DNA of 64,000 bases from Desertimonas flava (GCF_003426815.1 NZ_QKYK01000014.1:62001-126000); one strand, 5' to 3'; positions 9,506 through 18,506 are shown, counted from the first letter of the stretch. Made by a program: numbers and translations. The notes: generated by a model not told the origin, from the sequence alone.

Positions 9506-10375
9506 GTGGATCCGCTGTCCGACCATCCTGGCACGCTTCCCGAGTTCGACGCGCTCGCTGCCAAGGCCGGCGCCGAGAACTTCCCGGTGGCGTTGCGCGT
9601 GCTCCCCGCAGCGTGGCGCGCCGACCTCCATGCCAGCTACGTGTACGCCCGCCTCGTCGACGACGTCGGCGACGAGTACACCGGCGACCGGCTCGCTGTG
9701 CTCGACCACATCGAGGCCGAGCTCCTCGCCGCCACCGCCGACCCGACCCGACGAACGGCCCATGCGGCGATCGCCGGCGCGGCCGATCTGGCCCGGAGGC
9801 GACCCGCCGTCCTCGGCGAGCTGCGCAAGCTGATCGACGCCAACCGGCGCGATCAGGTGCAACAGCGCTATGCCACGTTCGACGAGCTCCGGGACTACTG
9901 CCGGCTGTCGGCCGATCCCGTGGGCCGCATCGTGCTCGAGATCGTCGACCAGGCGACCGACGATCGGCGCGCGCAGTCCGACGACGTCTGCAGCGCCCTG
10001 CAGATCATCGAGCACCTCCAGGACGTCGCCGAGGACCATGCCGCCGGACGTGTCTATCTCCCCCAGGAGGACCTGGCCCGCTTCGGCTGCACCGACGCCG
10101 ACCTCGGTGCGGCCACGGCGAGCGACGCCGTTCGGCGTCTCGTCGCGTTCGAGGCCGACCGCGCCCGTGCCTTGCTGTCCTCGGCGCGTCCCCTGGCTGC
10201 CGGGCTGCCGTGGCGGGCCCGCCTGGCGATCGCCGGCTTCGCCGCTGGCGGTCTGGCTGCCCTCGACGCCATCGCCGCCGCCGGCTACGACGTGCTCGGC
10301 ACCGCGTGCCGCCCGAGCACGTCGCGCATCGTCCGTCACGCCGTCCCTCTCGCGATGACGTGGCGGCGCCGATGA
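9506..10375 (+). CDS. hpnC: Squalene synthase HpnC (hydroxysqualene synthase)
   Basis: A 289-residue isoprenoid synthase-fold protein. With HpnD and HpnE it turns two farnesyl diphosphates into squalene; in that route HpnC converts presqualene diphosphate to hydroxysqualene. It begins with the family hallmark ENFPVALRVLP. It then has the Asp-rich ARLVDDVGDEY, the partner helix YCRLSADPVG and the second metal motif LQDVAEDHAAGRVYLP. The start is set at GTG 9506 because upstream in-frame sequence overlaps the promoter. The TGA overlaps hpnD. Confidence 0.9.
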   Translation: MDPLSDHPGTLPEFDALAAKAGAENFPVALRVLPAAWRADLHASYVYARLVDDVGDEYTGDRLAVLDHIEAELLAATADPTRRTAHAAIAGAADLARRRPAVLGELRKLIDANRRDQVQQRYATFDELRDYCRLSADPVGRIVLEIVDQATDDRRAQSDDVCSALQIIEHLQDVAEDHAAGRVYLPQEDLARFGCTDADLGAATASDAVRRLVAFEADRARALLSSARPLAAGLPWRARLAIAGFAAGGLAALDAIAAAGYDVLGTACRPSTSRIVRHAVPLAMTWRRR

Positions 10376-11238
10376 CCGCTGGGTTGAGCATCGACGCGGC
10401 CTATGCCGAATGCGCCCGCATCACCAAGACGGAGGCGAAGAACTTCGCCTACGGGATCGCCCTGCTCCCGCCGCCCAAGCGCCGGGCGATGTCGGCGCTC
10501 TACGCCTTCGCCCGGCGGATCGACGACATCGCAGACAGCGACCGGCCGACCGACGAGAAGCTCGTCGACCTCGGTGCCGTCGACCGCGACATCCAACAGC
10601 TGGCCGATGGCGTGCTTCCCCGTGACGACGACGCCGTGATGGTCGGCGTCCATGATGCCGCTCGACGGTTCGCCGTGCCGGTGGCCGCCTTCGCCGAGAT
10701 CGTCGAAGGTTGCCGCCGGGACAGCACCGGGGCGGCCTATGCGACGTTCACCGACACCGAGGCGTACTGCCGGCTCGTCGCCGGCTCGGTCGGCCGGCTG
10801 TCGCTCGGAGTGTTCGGCCACACCGGCGACCCAGCCACGGCAGCGCGGTTGGCCGACGACCTCGGCGTCGCGCTCCAGGTGACCAACATCCTGCGCGACG
10901 TCGCCGAGGACCGCGGGATGGGCCGCGTCTACCTGCCGGCCGACGAGATCAAGCGTCGCGGCTGCGAGCCCGACCTGTCCGGACCGCCGGCGGCGATGGC
11001 CGACCTGGTCGCCCACTTCGCCACGGTCGGCGAGCGGTTCTATCGGCGGGGTCTGCCGCTCCTCGACCTCCTCGACCGGCGGAGCCGGGCGTGCGTCGCG
11101 GCGATGAGCGGCATCTACCGCCAGCTGCTCCGGCAGATCGCCGCCGCGCCGGGCTCGGTGCTCGACCGGCGCGTGTCGGTGTCGACCTCGCAGAAGCTGT
11201 GGGTCGCCGCCAAGAGCCTCTCCGGAGCGACGCCGTGA
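10372..11238 (+). CDS. hpnD: Presqualene diphosphate synthase HpnD
   Basis: A 288-residue squalene/phytoene synthase family enzyme that condenses two farnesyl diphosphates to presqualene diphosphate. It shows KNFAYGIALLP, the first Asp-rich motif RRIDDIADS, YCRLVAGSVG, and the second motif LRDVAEDRGMGRVYLP. It starts at ATG 10372, overlapping the hpnC stop. The next gene is displaced by an R1 repeat of about 155 bp, breaking the otherwise tight operon spacing. Confidence 0.93.
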   Translation: MTAGLSIDAAYAECARITKTEAKNFAYGIALLPPPKRRAMSALYAFARRIDDIADSDRPTDEKLVDLGAVDRDIQQLADGVLPRDDDAVMVGVHDAARRFAVPVAAFAEIVEGCRRDSTGAAYATFTDTEAYCRLVAGSVGRLSLGVFGHTGDPATAARLADDLGVALQVTNILRDVAEDRGMGRVYLPADEIKRRGCEPDLSGPPAAMADLVAHFATVGERFYRRGLPLLDLLDRRSRACVAAMSGIYRQLLRQIAAAPGSVLDRRVSVSTSQKLWVAAKSLSGATP

Positions 11239-11249
11239 ATACAACCGTT

Positions 11250-11404
11250 GGAGTTCAGCGAGCGCTAGCGAGCGTCCCGGAGTTCGAGCGGGTAGGCGAC
11301 CGGAGCGCTAGCTGCCGAGGCTTCAGCCGAGCCGGCTTGTCGGGAAGCCGGCGCGCCGGCCTGCGTGGCCCAGTGAGCTTCAGCGAATCGCTTGTAGGGA
11401 CGCA
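11250..11404 (+). repeat. Dispersed repeat R1, copy 3 (supplies the hpnE leader)
   Basis: The longest copy. It has ttcagcgagcgctagcgagcg, tcccggagttcgagcgggtaggcgaccggagcg with an added segment, the perfect palindrome gccggcgcgccggc, cctgcgtggccc and agcttcagcgaatcgcttgt, and ends tagggacgca against the hpnE ATG. The ribosome-binding AGGGA of hpnE lies inside it. The same end without a start codon is seen in copy 2. Confidence 0.8.
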
Positions 11405-12760
11405 ATGAGAGTCGTCGTGGTGGGGGGCGGGCTGGCGGGGCTGTCGGCGGCGGTGGCGTTGAGCGATGCCGGTGTGCACGTGACCCTGCTGGAGAAGGCG
11501 CCACGGCTCGGCGGAGCCACCTGGTCGTTCCGTCGCGACGGCCGCAGCTACGACAACGGTCAGCACGTGTTCATGCGGTGCTGCACCGAGTATCTCGCCT
11601 TCCTCGATCGCATCGGGTCGTCGCAGCACGTGACGTTGCAGGAACGCATGACCGTGCCGGTGCACCGTCCCGGCGGTCCCAACGCCACGCTGCGCCGCGT
11701 CGGGCTGCCCTCGCCGCTCCACCTCGCCCCGTCGCTGTCCACGTACCGGCATCTGTCGCTCACCGAACGGCTCGGTGCCGTGCGGGCCTCGCTCGCCCTC
11801 AAGCGCCTCGACCTGGACGACCCCTCGCTCGACGAGCAGGCGTTCGGCGACTGGCTCGCCACCCATGGCGTCGCCGCGAGCGCTCTACCCGCCCTCTGGG
11901 ACATCGTGATCCGGGCCACCATCAACCTCCCCTCGAGCGAGGCGTCGCTGCTCCTCGCCACCAAGGTGTTCAAGACCGGACTCCTCGACCGCAACGACGG
12001 CGCCGACATCGGCTGGTCGAACGTCCCGCTCCAACAGCTCCACGGAGACGCCGCACGGCGCGTGCTGGAGGACGCCGGCGCCGAGGTCCGCGTCAGCGCC
12101 AAGGTGGCGGCGATCGAGTCGGGCCCCGACGGTCCGGTCGTCGTGCTCGACGACGGCACGATCGCCGCCGACGCCGTCGTGGTCGCTGTACCCCACGACG
12201 CCGTCGCCGGCCTGCTCCCCTCCGGATCGTTCCCCGGCCAGGACGACGTGGCCACGCTCGGGCGCTCGCCCATCGTCAACGTCCACCTGCACTACGACCG
12301 CAAGGTGATCGACCAGCCGTTCCTGGCCGGCGTCGACTCGCCCGTGCAATTCGTGTTCGACCGCACCGACTCGACGTTCGCCGGCGACGCCCCGGCCGGC
12401 CATCAGGCGGTCGCCATCTCGCTGTCGTCGGCCGAGGAGTACCTCCCGCTCAGTCGCGACCAGCTGGTCGAACGCTTCACCGCCGAGATGGCCCGCCTCG
12501 TCCCCGCGGCCCGCTCGGCCACGGTGGTCTCGTCGATGGTCACACGCGAGGTCGCCGCGACGTTCCGTGGCACTCCTGGCAGCGCCCACCTGCGGCCGGG
12601 ACCGACGACGTCGATCCCCGGTGTCGCCCTCGCCGGAGCATGGACCGACACCGGATGGCCGGCCACGATGGAAGGCGCGGTGCGCAGCGGCAACGTCGCC
12701 GCCCGGGACGTCCTGCGTCAGATCGCTACGACCGAGTCCCGTTCAGGAGCCGCCGCGTGA
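11405..12760 (+). CDS. hpnE: Hydroxysqualene dehydroxylase HpnE (squalene-associated FAD-dependent desaturase)
   Basis: A 451-residue flavoprotein with the N-terminal dinucleotide fold VVVGGGLAGLSAAVAL and, after it, GGATWSFRRDG. The C-terminal FAD-binding segment is VALAGAWTDTGWPATMEGAVRSGN. The family reduces hydroxysqualene to squalene as the last step of the HpnCDE route. The ATG lies directly at the end of R1 copy 3, which provides the AGGGA ribosome-binding site 5 nt upstream. The GTGA overlap links it to the polyprenyl synthase. Confidence 0.92.
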   Translation: MRVVVVGGGLAGLSAAVALSDAGVHVTLLEKAPRLGGATWSFRRDGRSYDNGQHVFMRCCTEYLAFLDRIGSSQHVTLQERMTVPVHRPGGPNATLRRVGLPSPLHLAPSLSTYRHLSLTERLGAVRASLALKRLDLDDPSLDEQAFGDWLATHGVAASALPALWDIVIRATINLPSSEASLLLATKVFKTGLLDRNDGADIGWSNVPLQQLHGDAARRVLEDAGAEVRVSAKVAAIESGPDGPVVVLDDGTIAADAVVVAVPHDAVAGLLPSGSFPGQDDVATLGRSPIVNVHLHYDRKVIDQPFLAGVDSPVQFVFDRTDSTFAGDAPAGHQAVAISLSSAEEYLPLSRDQLVERFTAEMARLVPAARSATVVSSMVTREVAATFRGTPGSAHLRPGPTTSIPGVALAGAWTDTGWPATMEGAVRSGNVAARDVLRQIATTESRSGAAA

Positions 12761-13779
12761 CCGTCACTCCCCCCGTTCTCGCCCGCGCCCGGGAGCTGGT
12801 GCTGCCCGCGCTCCGCCAGGCCGTCGCTCAGCTCACCCCTCGCCTGCGGCTCCCCACCGAGTACCACTTCGGGTGGGTCGAACCGGACGGCACACCCATC
12901 CCGCCTGGTACGGCGCGGACCGGCAAGGCCGTGCGGCCGGCGCTCGCCGTGCTCGGCGCCGAGGCCGCCGGCGGCGACGCGTCCGTCGCCGTGCCCGGCG
13001 CGGTGGCGATGGAGCTGATCCACAACTTCTCACTCATCCACGACGACATCATGGACGGCGACAAGACCCGGCACCATCGACCGACGGTCTGGGACGTGTA
13101 CGGCGTGTCCGAGGCGATCCTCGTCGGCGACGCCGTCCACACGCTCGCCTTCCAGGTGCTCGAGTCGGGCACCTCGTCGTCACCGTACGCGGCCGCGGCG
13201 CTGCGCTCAGTCACAGCGGCGACGGCGGCGATGATCACCGGTCAGGCCCAGGACGCCGACCTCGACGGACGCCTCGACGGCACGCTCGCCGAGTGCATCG
13301 AGATGGAGCGCAACAAGACCGGTGCCCTGCTCGCCGGGTCGATCGGCGTGGGAGCGGTGCTCGCCGGAGCCGGCCCCGAGGTCGTCGGCGCCCTCGAGCA
13401 GTACGGCTTCGAGCTCGGTCTGGCGTTCCAGGCGGTCGATGACGTCCTCGGCATCTGGGGCGACCCCGACGCGACCGGCAAGCCCGTCGGCAACGACCTC
13501 CGTGAACGCAAGAAGTCTGTCCCGGTGATGCTCGCCCTCGAATCCGGCGGGCGCCTCGCCGACGCCGTCCGCGACGCGTTCGCCACGTCACCCGGCCCCA
13601 ACGCGGTGGCGGCCCTGTCGGACGTCCTCGCCGACGCCGGCATCCGTGACCGCACGATCGAACGAGCGCACACGCACCTCGACGCCGCGCTGGCGACGAT
13701 CGCCACCCAGCCCATCGAGCCCGGCGCCGCCACCGAGCTGGAAACCCTGGCCCGGTTCGTCGTCGAGAGGGAGTACTGA
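12757..13779 (+). CDS. Polyprenyl (probably farnesyl) diphosphate synthase
   Basis: A 340-residue trans-prenyltransferase. The first Asp-rich motif is in LIHDDIMDGD and the second in FQAVDDVLGIWGD, with GKAVRPAL for the diphosphate and FELGLAFQ before the second motif. It presumably makes the farnesyl diphosphate used by HpnD and HpnC, given its place between hpnE and shc. Chain length cannot be proven from the visible residues. GTG 12757 overlaps the hpnE stop. Confidence 0.9.
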   Translation: MTVTPPVLARARELVLPALRQAVAQLTPRLRLPTEYHFGWVEPDGTPIPPGTARTGKAVRPALAVLGAEAAGGDASVAVPGAVAMELIHNFSLIHDDIMDGDKTRHHRPTVWDVYGVSEAILVGDAVHTLAFQVLESGTSSSPYAAAALRSVTAATAAMITGQAQDADLDGRLDGTLAECIEMERNKTGALLAGSIGVGAVLAGAGPEVVGALEQYGFELGLAFQAVDDVLGIWGDPDATGKPVGNDLRERKKSVPVMLALESGGRLADAVRDAFATSPGPNAVAALSDVLADAGIRDRTIERAHTHLDAALATIATQPIEPGAATELETLARFVVEREY

Positions 13780-13789
13780 GGAGTCCGGA

Positions 13790-15874
13790 ATGACCGCCTT
13801 GCACCACTCCACCACGTCACACGACGCCGACGCCCTGTCCCTCCTCGGGCCGGAGGCGGCGCGGGCCGCGCTCGAGCGCGCCGTCGACGCGCTCTTCGCA
13901 CTCCAGTCCGAGGCCGGGTGGTGGAAGGGTGAGCTGGAGACGAACGTCACGATGGACGCCGAGGATCTGTTCCTGCGCGAGTTCCTCGGCATCTCGGACC
14001 CACGGATCACCGAGGGTGCCGCCAACTGGATCCGCAGCCAGCAACGCGACGACGGGACGTGGGCGACGTTCTTCGGCGGCCCGCCCGAGCTGTCCACCAC
14101 GGTCGAGGCCTACTGGGCGCTGAAGCTCGGCGGTGATCCGGTCGACGCACCGCACATGCACAAGGCGGCGGCGTACATCGTCGCCGAGGGCGGCGTCGAG
14201 CGCACCCGGGTGTTCACGCGGATCTGGATGGCGCTGTTCGGCCTGTGGTCGTGGGACGAGCTGCCGGCGCTGCCGCCCGAGGTGATCCTCCTGCCCCACC
14301 AGATCTTCGGCCGGCGCGTCCCGCTCAACATCTACGACTTCGCCTGCTGGGCCCGCCAGACGATCGTGCCGCTCACCGTGGTCGGCTCGCACCGGCCCGT
14401 CCGTCCTTTGCGCCCGGCCTGGCTGCCGGCCGGGGAAGCGTTCGGGCTCGACGAACTGCGCACGGGGGCCCCACGCAAGGAGACGGAGCCGCGGCCGCCG
14501 CGCACGCTGGCCCGGGCGTTCCAGCACCTCGATCGCGTGCTGCACCTGCACGAACGCCGCCCGATCGGACCGCTGCGCCGGCGGGCCCTGCGCAAGGCCG
14601 AGCGCTGGATCGTCGAGCGTCAGGAGGCCGACGGCAGCTGGGGCGGCATCCAGCCGCCCTGGGTGTACTCGCTCCTCGCCCTGCACCTCCAGGGCTACCC
14701 ACTCGACCATCCCGTGATGAAGGCCGGCCTCGCCGGCCTCGACTCGTTCAGCATCTGGGACCACACGAAGTGCGCTGGGGACAGTCCGTGTCGGGGTTCA
14801 GCGAGCGCCAGCGAGCGTCCCGGAGTTCGAGCGGCCGTTCACGCGGGATGCGTGGCCGGGGAACGCAGATTAGAGGCGTGCCAGTCGCCGGTGTGGGACA
14901 CCGCGCTGGCGGTCGTCGCCCTCACCGACGCCGGAGTCGACCCCACCGATCCCCGACTCGCCAAGGCAGCGCACTGGCTGCTCGACGAGGAGGTCACCGT
15001 CACGGGCGACTGGAGCGTCAAGCGCCCCGACCTCGCCCCGGGCGGCTGGGCATTCGAGTTCGAGAACGACAACTATCCCGACGTCGACGACACCGCAGAA
15101 GTCGTCTTGGCCCTCGATCGTGTCCGCCGTGTCGATCCGGTGCGCGTCCAGGCCGCCATCGACCGCGCCGTTCGGTGGACGAACGGCATGCAGTGCCGCG
15201 ACGGCGGGTGGGGTGCCTTCGACGTCGACAACGACAGCCGGGTCGCGGCCGAGCTGCCGTTCTGCGACTTCGGCGCGGTCACCGACCCGCCGAGCTCCGA
15301 CGTCACGGCCCACGCCGTCGAGATGCTCTCCCACCTCTGCTCGGTCAGCCGGGACCATGCGGTCGACCGGGCCGCCCTCGACCGCGCGGTCGAGTGGCTG
15401 TCGCAGGAGCAGGAGCGTGATGGATCGTGGTTCGGCCGCTGGGGCGCCAACCACATCTACGGCACCGGCGCCGCCGTGCCGGCACTGGTCTCGGCCGGTG
15501 TCTCGGTCGAGGACGAGCGCGTGCAGCACGCCATGCGCTGGCTCGACTCGGTGCAGAACCCCGACGGCGGCTGGGGCGAGGACCTGCGCTCCTACGCCGA
15601 CGACTCGTGGCGCGGCCGCGGCGAGTCCACGGCTTCGCAGACCGCATGGGCACTCCTCGCTCGCACGTCGGCACGCGACCTCGGCGAATCGACCCGCCGC
15701 GGCGTGACATGGCTTGTCGAGAACCAGCGCGCCGACGGCTCGTGGGACGAGCCGTACTTCACCGGCACCGGGTTCCCTCGCGACTTCTACATCAACTATC
15801 ACCTCTATCGGCTCGTGTTCCCGGTGATGGCACTCGGCCGGTACGTCAAGGCGTTGGGAGCACACGATGGGTGA
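13790..15874 (+). CDS. shc: Squalene-hopene cyclase carrying an in-frame repeat insertion
   Basis: A 694-residue cyclase, longer than the roughly 630-660 usual in bacteria. It has the catalytic DVDD at residues 431-434 (YPDVDDTAEV). QW-type repeats (such as QEADGSWGG, QRADGSWDEPYF and QNPDGGWGED) and the C-terminal TGTGFPRDFYINYHLYR are present. RBS GAGGAG precedes ATG 13790. Between WDHTK and LEACQSPVWDT about 32 extra residues rich in Ala, Ser, Gly, Arg and Cys are encoded by 14773-14868, which is repeat R1. The frame is kept, so the enzyme may still work. It overlaps hpnG::ispH by 8 nt. Confidence 0.93.
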   Translation: MTALHHSTTSHDADALSLLGPEAARAALERAVDALFALQSEAGWWKGELETNVTMDAEDLFLREFLGISDPRITEGAANWIRSQQRDDGTWATFFGGPPELSTTVEAYWALKLGGDPVDAPHMHKAAAYIVAEGGVERTRVFTRIWMALFGLWSWDELPALPPEVILLPHQIFGRRVPLNIYDFACWARQTIVPLTVVGSHRPVRPLRPAWLPAGEAFGLDELRTGAPRKETEPRPPRTLARAFQHLDRVLHLHERRPIGPLRRRALRKAERWIVERQEADGSWGGIQPPWVYSLLALHLQGYPLDHPVMKAGLAGLDSFSIWDHTKCAGDSPCRGSASASERPGVRAAVHAGCVAGERRLEACQSPVWDTALAVVALTDAGVDPTDPRLAKAAHWLLDEEVTVTGDWSVKRPDLAPGGWAFEFENDNYPDVDDTAEVVLALDRVRRVDPVRVQAAIDRAVRWTNGMQCRDGGWGAFDVDNDSRVAAELPFCDFGAVTDPPSSDVTAHAVEMLSHLCSVSRDHAVDRAALDRAVEWLSQEQERDGSWFGRWGANHIYGTGAAVPALVSAGVSVEDERVQHAMRWLDSVQNPDGGWGEDLRSYADDSWRGRGESTASQTAWALLARTSARDLGESTRRGVTWLVENQRADGSWDEPYFTGTGFPRDFYINYHLYRLVFPVMALGRYVKALGAHDG
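14795..14868 (+). repeat. Dispersed repeat R1, copy 4, inside the shc reading frame
   Basis: It carries gttcagcgagcgccagcgag, cgtcccggagttcgagcgg, ccgttcacgcgg and gcgtggccggggaacgcag, the same word order as the intergenic copy at 3237-3346. With flanking 14773-14794 it adds about 96 nt (32 codons) and no stop in the shc frame. Confidence 0.8.
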
Positions 15875-17393
15875 TCGCCGCTTGACCGTCCTCGCGCCGA
15901 TGCGCATCGAGCACGTCGCGATCAAGCGCGGCGCCACGAGCGCGACGGTGCTGCGGACGGGCATGGGGCCGGCGAAGGCGTCGGCGTTCGCCGCTGGGGA
16001 GGGCAGGCGCCGGATCGATCCGGCAGGCCCGATCGCCGTCGTCGGGGTGGCCGGCGCCCTCAGCGACGACCTGAAACCTGGTGACATCATCGTCGCCGAC
16101 TCGTTGGTGTCCACCGACGGCAAGATCTCCGTCGACCTCCCGGGGGCGCCCCTGGTCGCCTCGGCCCTCGCCGCGGCGGGCATCACGTCGCGCATCGGGC
16201 CGCTGTCGTGCGCCCACGTCATCATCAAGGGCGACGCGCGCGACAAGCTCGCCGCCTCGGGGGCGATCGCCGTCGAGATGGAGTCGGCGTGGCTGGCCGA
16301 CGGCCTGGGTGCCACGGAGGGAGGCCGCCCCTTCGCCGTCGTGCGCGTGATCATCGACACGCCGAGCCACGAGTTGTTCTCACGGCACACCATTCGCAAC
16401 TTCCGCATGGTCCTCGGCAAGTTGGCATCCGTCGTGGCCCCGTTGGAGCGGTGGGCCGAGGCGTGCGGTGACCGTGACATCCTTCTCGCCGGGCCACGGT
16501 CGTTCTGTGCGGGGGTCGAGCGGGCGATCGAGATCGTCGAGCGGGCGATCGACCGGTTCGGCGCACCCGTGTACGTGCGGCGTCAGATCGTCCACAACTC
16601 CCACGTCGTGGCCGACCTCGAGCGGCGCGGCGCGGTCTTCGTCGAGGAGCTCGACGAAGTACCGCCCGGCGCCACGGTCGTCCTCGCCGCTCACGGGGTG
16701 TCCCCGATGGTCCGCAGCGAGGCGGACGCCCGCGGCCTCCAGGTGATCGACGCGACGTGTCCCCTGGTCAGCAAGGTCCACAGCGAGGCCCGGCGATTCG
16801 CCGATCGCGACTTCGACATCGTGCTGATCGGTCACGACGACCACGAGGAGGTCATCGGCACGATCGGCGAGGCGCCGGGACGGATCAGCGTCGTGGCGTC
16901 GGCCGAGGACGTCGACCGCTTGGCCGTGCGCGACCCGGACCGAGTCGCCTACCTGACGCAGACGACACTCGCCGTCGACGAGGCCGACGGCATCGTGCAG
17001 CGGCTTCGCGAGCGCTTCCCGAATCTCGCCGGTCCCCGCCGCGAGGACATCTGCTACGCCACTCAGAACCGGCAGGAAGCGGTCACGGCCATCGCCGCCG
17101 AGAGCGACGTGCTGTTCGTCGTCGGCTCGGCCAACTCGTCCAACTCCCGACGGCTCGTCGAGGTCGCCGAGCGGCGCGGCGTGCGCGCTCACCTCGTCGA
17201 CGGGCCCGACGGTCTCGACGTCGCCTGGCTGGAGAAGGCCGTGAGTGTCGGCATCAGCGCCGGGGCGTCGGCCCCCGAATCGAAAGTTCAAGAGGTCGTC
17301 GCGGCGATCGCGTCGCTCGGTCCGGTCACGGTCACCGAGCGCACCGTGGTGGTCGAAGACGTCTCGTTCCCCCTTCCGAGCCTGGTCAAGTAG
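15867..17393 (+). CDS. HpnG::IspH fusion: adenosylhopane nucleosidase/phosphorylase plus HMBPP reductase
   Basis: 508 residues in one frame. Residues 1-200 are a nucleoside phosphorylase/MTAN-like domain of the HpnG type (GVAGALSDDLKPGDIIVAD, AVEMES at 135-140, VRVIIDTPSHE), which would release adenine from adenosylhopane. Residues 203-508 are IspH, which reduces HMBPP to IPP and DMAPP. Its three Fe-S cysteines are at 214 (FCAGV), 298 (ATCPLVSKVH) and 396 (CYATQNRQ), with the SANSSNS motif and His243/His276. I find no internal start between the domains. It joins precursor supply to hopanoid modification. Confidence 0.9.
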   Translation: MGDRRLTVLAPMRIEHVAIKRGATSATVLRTGMGPAKASAFAAGEGRRRIDPAGPIAVVGVAGALSDDLKPGDIIVADSLVSTDGKISVDLPGAPLVASALAAAGITSRIGPLSCAHVIIKGDARDKLAASGAIAVEMESAWLADGLGATEGGRPFAVVRVIIDTPSHELFSRHTIRNFRMVLGKLASVVAPLERWAEACGDRDILLAGPRSFCAGVERAIEIVERAIDRFGAPVYVRRQIVHNSHVVADLERRGAVFVEELDEVPPGATVVLAAHGVSPMVRSEADARGLQVIDATCPLVSKVHSEARRFADRDFDIVLIGHDDHEEVIGTIGEAPGRISVVASAEDVDRLAVRDPDRVAYLTQTTLAVDEADGIVQRLRERFPNLAGPRREDICYATQNRQEAVTAIAAESDVLFVVGSANSSNSRRLVEVAERRGVRAHLVDGPDGLDVAWLEKAVSVGISAGASAPESKVQEVVAAIASLGPVTVTERTVVVEDVSFPLPSLVK

Positions 17394-17410
17394 CAGGCCG
17401 ATCCGTCTCC

Positions 17411-17431
17411 GAGTAGTAGAAGTAGTAGCAG
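17411..17431 (+). repeat. AGT trinucleotide tract before hpnH
   Basis: Six near-perfect copies of agt/agta with one interruption, between the ispH-half stop and the GAGGAG ribosome-binding site of hpnH. Length changes here would alter the intercistronic spacing only. Confidence 0.5.
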
Positions 17432-17444
17432 AGGAGTCCGCAAC

Positions 17445-18449
17445 ATGGGCATCCCGTTCAAGCAGTCCGTGCGTGTCGGCGCCTACCTGGCCAAGAACAA
17501 GCTCAAGGGCCGCAAGAAGTTCCCGCTCATCGTCGAGCTCGAGCCGTTGTTCGCCTGCAACCTGGCGTGCCCCGGCTGCGGCAAGATCCAGCATCCCACG
17601 GAGGTGCTGCGCAAGCGGGTCAGCGTCGAGGACGCCGTGGCCGCGATGGAGGAATGCGGGGCGCCGATGGTGTCGATCGCCGGTGGCGAGCCGCTGCTCC
17701 ACCCCGACATCGACCGCATGGTGGCCGAGCTGGTGAAGCGCAAGAAGTACGTGTACCTCTGCACCAACGGCATCCTGCTCGAGCGCAAGCTCGACCTGTT
17801 CACGCCGTCGCCGTACTTCTCGTTCGTCATCCACATCGACGGTCTCGGGGACCGTCACGATCGCGCCGTCGACCGTGACGGTGTGTGGGACACATGCATC
17901 AAGGCGATCAAAGAGGCGCGGGCGCGCGGGTTCCGCGTCACCACCAACAGCACCTTCTTCAACACCGACTCGGCGAAGAACGTGCGCGAAGTGCTCGACT
18001 ACCTGAACGACGACCTCCAGGTGGACGCGATGATGGTGTCGCCCGGCTACGCATACGAGAAGGCGCCCGATCAGGACCACTTCCTTCCGATCGAGCAGAC
18101 CCACGAGATGTTCCGCGAGGCGTTCGCCGACGGCCGCCGCCGCAAGTGGCGACTCAACCACTCCCCCCTCTTCCTCGACTTCCTCGAGGGCAAGGAGGAC
18201 TTCGAGTGCACGCCGTGGGGCATCCCGAGCTACTCGGTGTTCGGCTGGCAGCGGCCGTGCTACCTGATGAGCGACGGGTACACCGAGACGTATCAAGAGC
18301 TGCTCGACACGACCGACTGGAGCAAGTACGGGCGGGGCAAGGACCCGCGGTGCGCCAACTGCATGGCGCACTGTGGCTACGAGCCCACGGCCGTGCTGGC
18401 GACCACGGCGTCGCTGAAGCAGTCGATCCGCGCCGCGCTCAACCGGTAG
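17445..18449 (+). CDS. hpnH: Adenosylhopane synthase HpnH, radical SAM
   Basis: A 334-residue radical SAM enzyme that joins the 5'-deoxyadenosyl radical to diploptene to give adenosylhopane, the precursor of extended hopanoids. The 4Fe-4S cluster motif CNLACPGC has Cys38, Cys42 and Cys45, and SIAGGEPLLHPDI follows. The C-terminal Cys pair RCANCMAHCGYE is typical of the family. RBS GAGGAG lies 8 nt upstream. It is the last gene of the operon; a convergent gene follows. Confidence 0.95.
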   Translation: MGIPFKQSVRVGAYLAKNKLKGRKKFPLIVELEPLFACNLACPGCGKIQHPTEVLRKRVSVEDAVAAMEECGAPMVSIAGGEPLLHPDIDRMVAELVKRKKYVYLCTNGILLERKLDLFTPSPYFSFVIHIDGLGDRHDRAVDRDGVWDTCIKAIKEARARGFRVTTNSTFFNTDSAKNVREVLDYLNDDLQVDAMMVSPGYAYEKAPDQDHFLPIEQTHEMFREAFADGRRRKWRLNHSPLFLDFLEGKEDFECTPWGIPSYSVFGWQRPCYLMSDGYTETYQELLDTTDWSKYGRGKDPRCANCMAHCGYEPTAVLATTASLKQSIRAALNR

Positions 18450-18465
18450 AACGAGCTCGCCTGGT

Positions 18466-18489
18466 CAGCGGTCAGCCGCTGAGCCGCTG
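18466..18489 (+). terminator. Weak hairpin between the convergent hpnH and vWA genes
   Basis: CAGCGG (18466-18471) and CCGCTG (18476-18481) pair around a TCAG loop. A second CCGCTG at 18484-18489 offers an alternative partner. Its position between convergent stops suits a bidirectional terminator, but the stem is short. Confidence 0.3.
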
Positions 18490-18506
18490 CTCCACGCCGG
18501 GTCGGC

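Noticed and set aside
16380-18371. Minus-strand open frame of 663 codons
   Set aside because: Shadow of ispH and hpnH.
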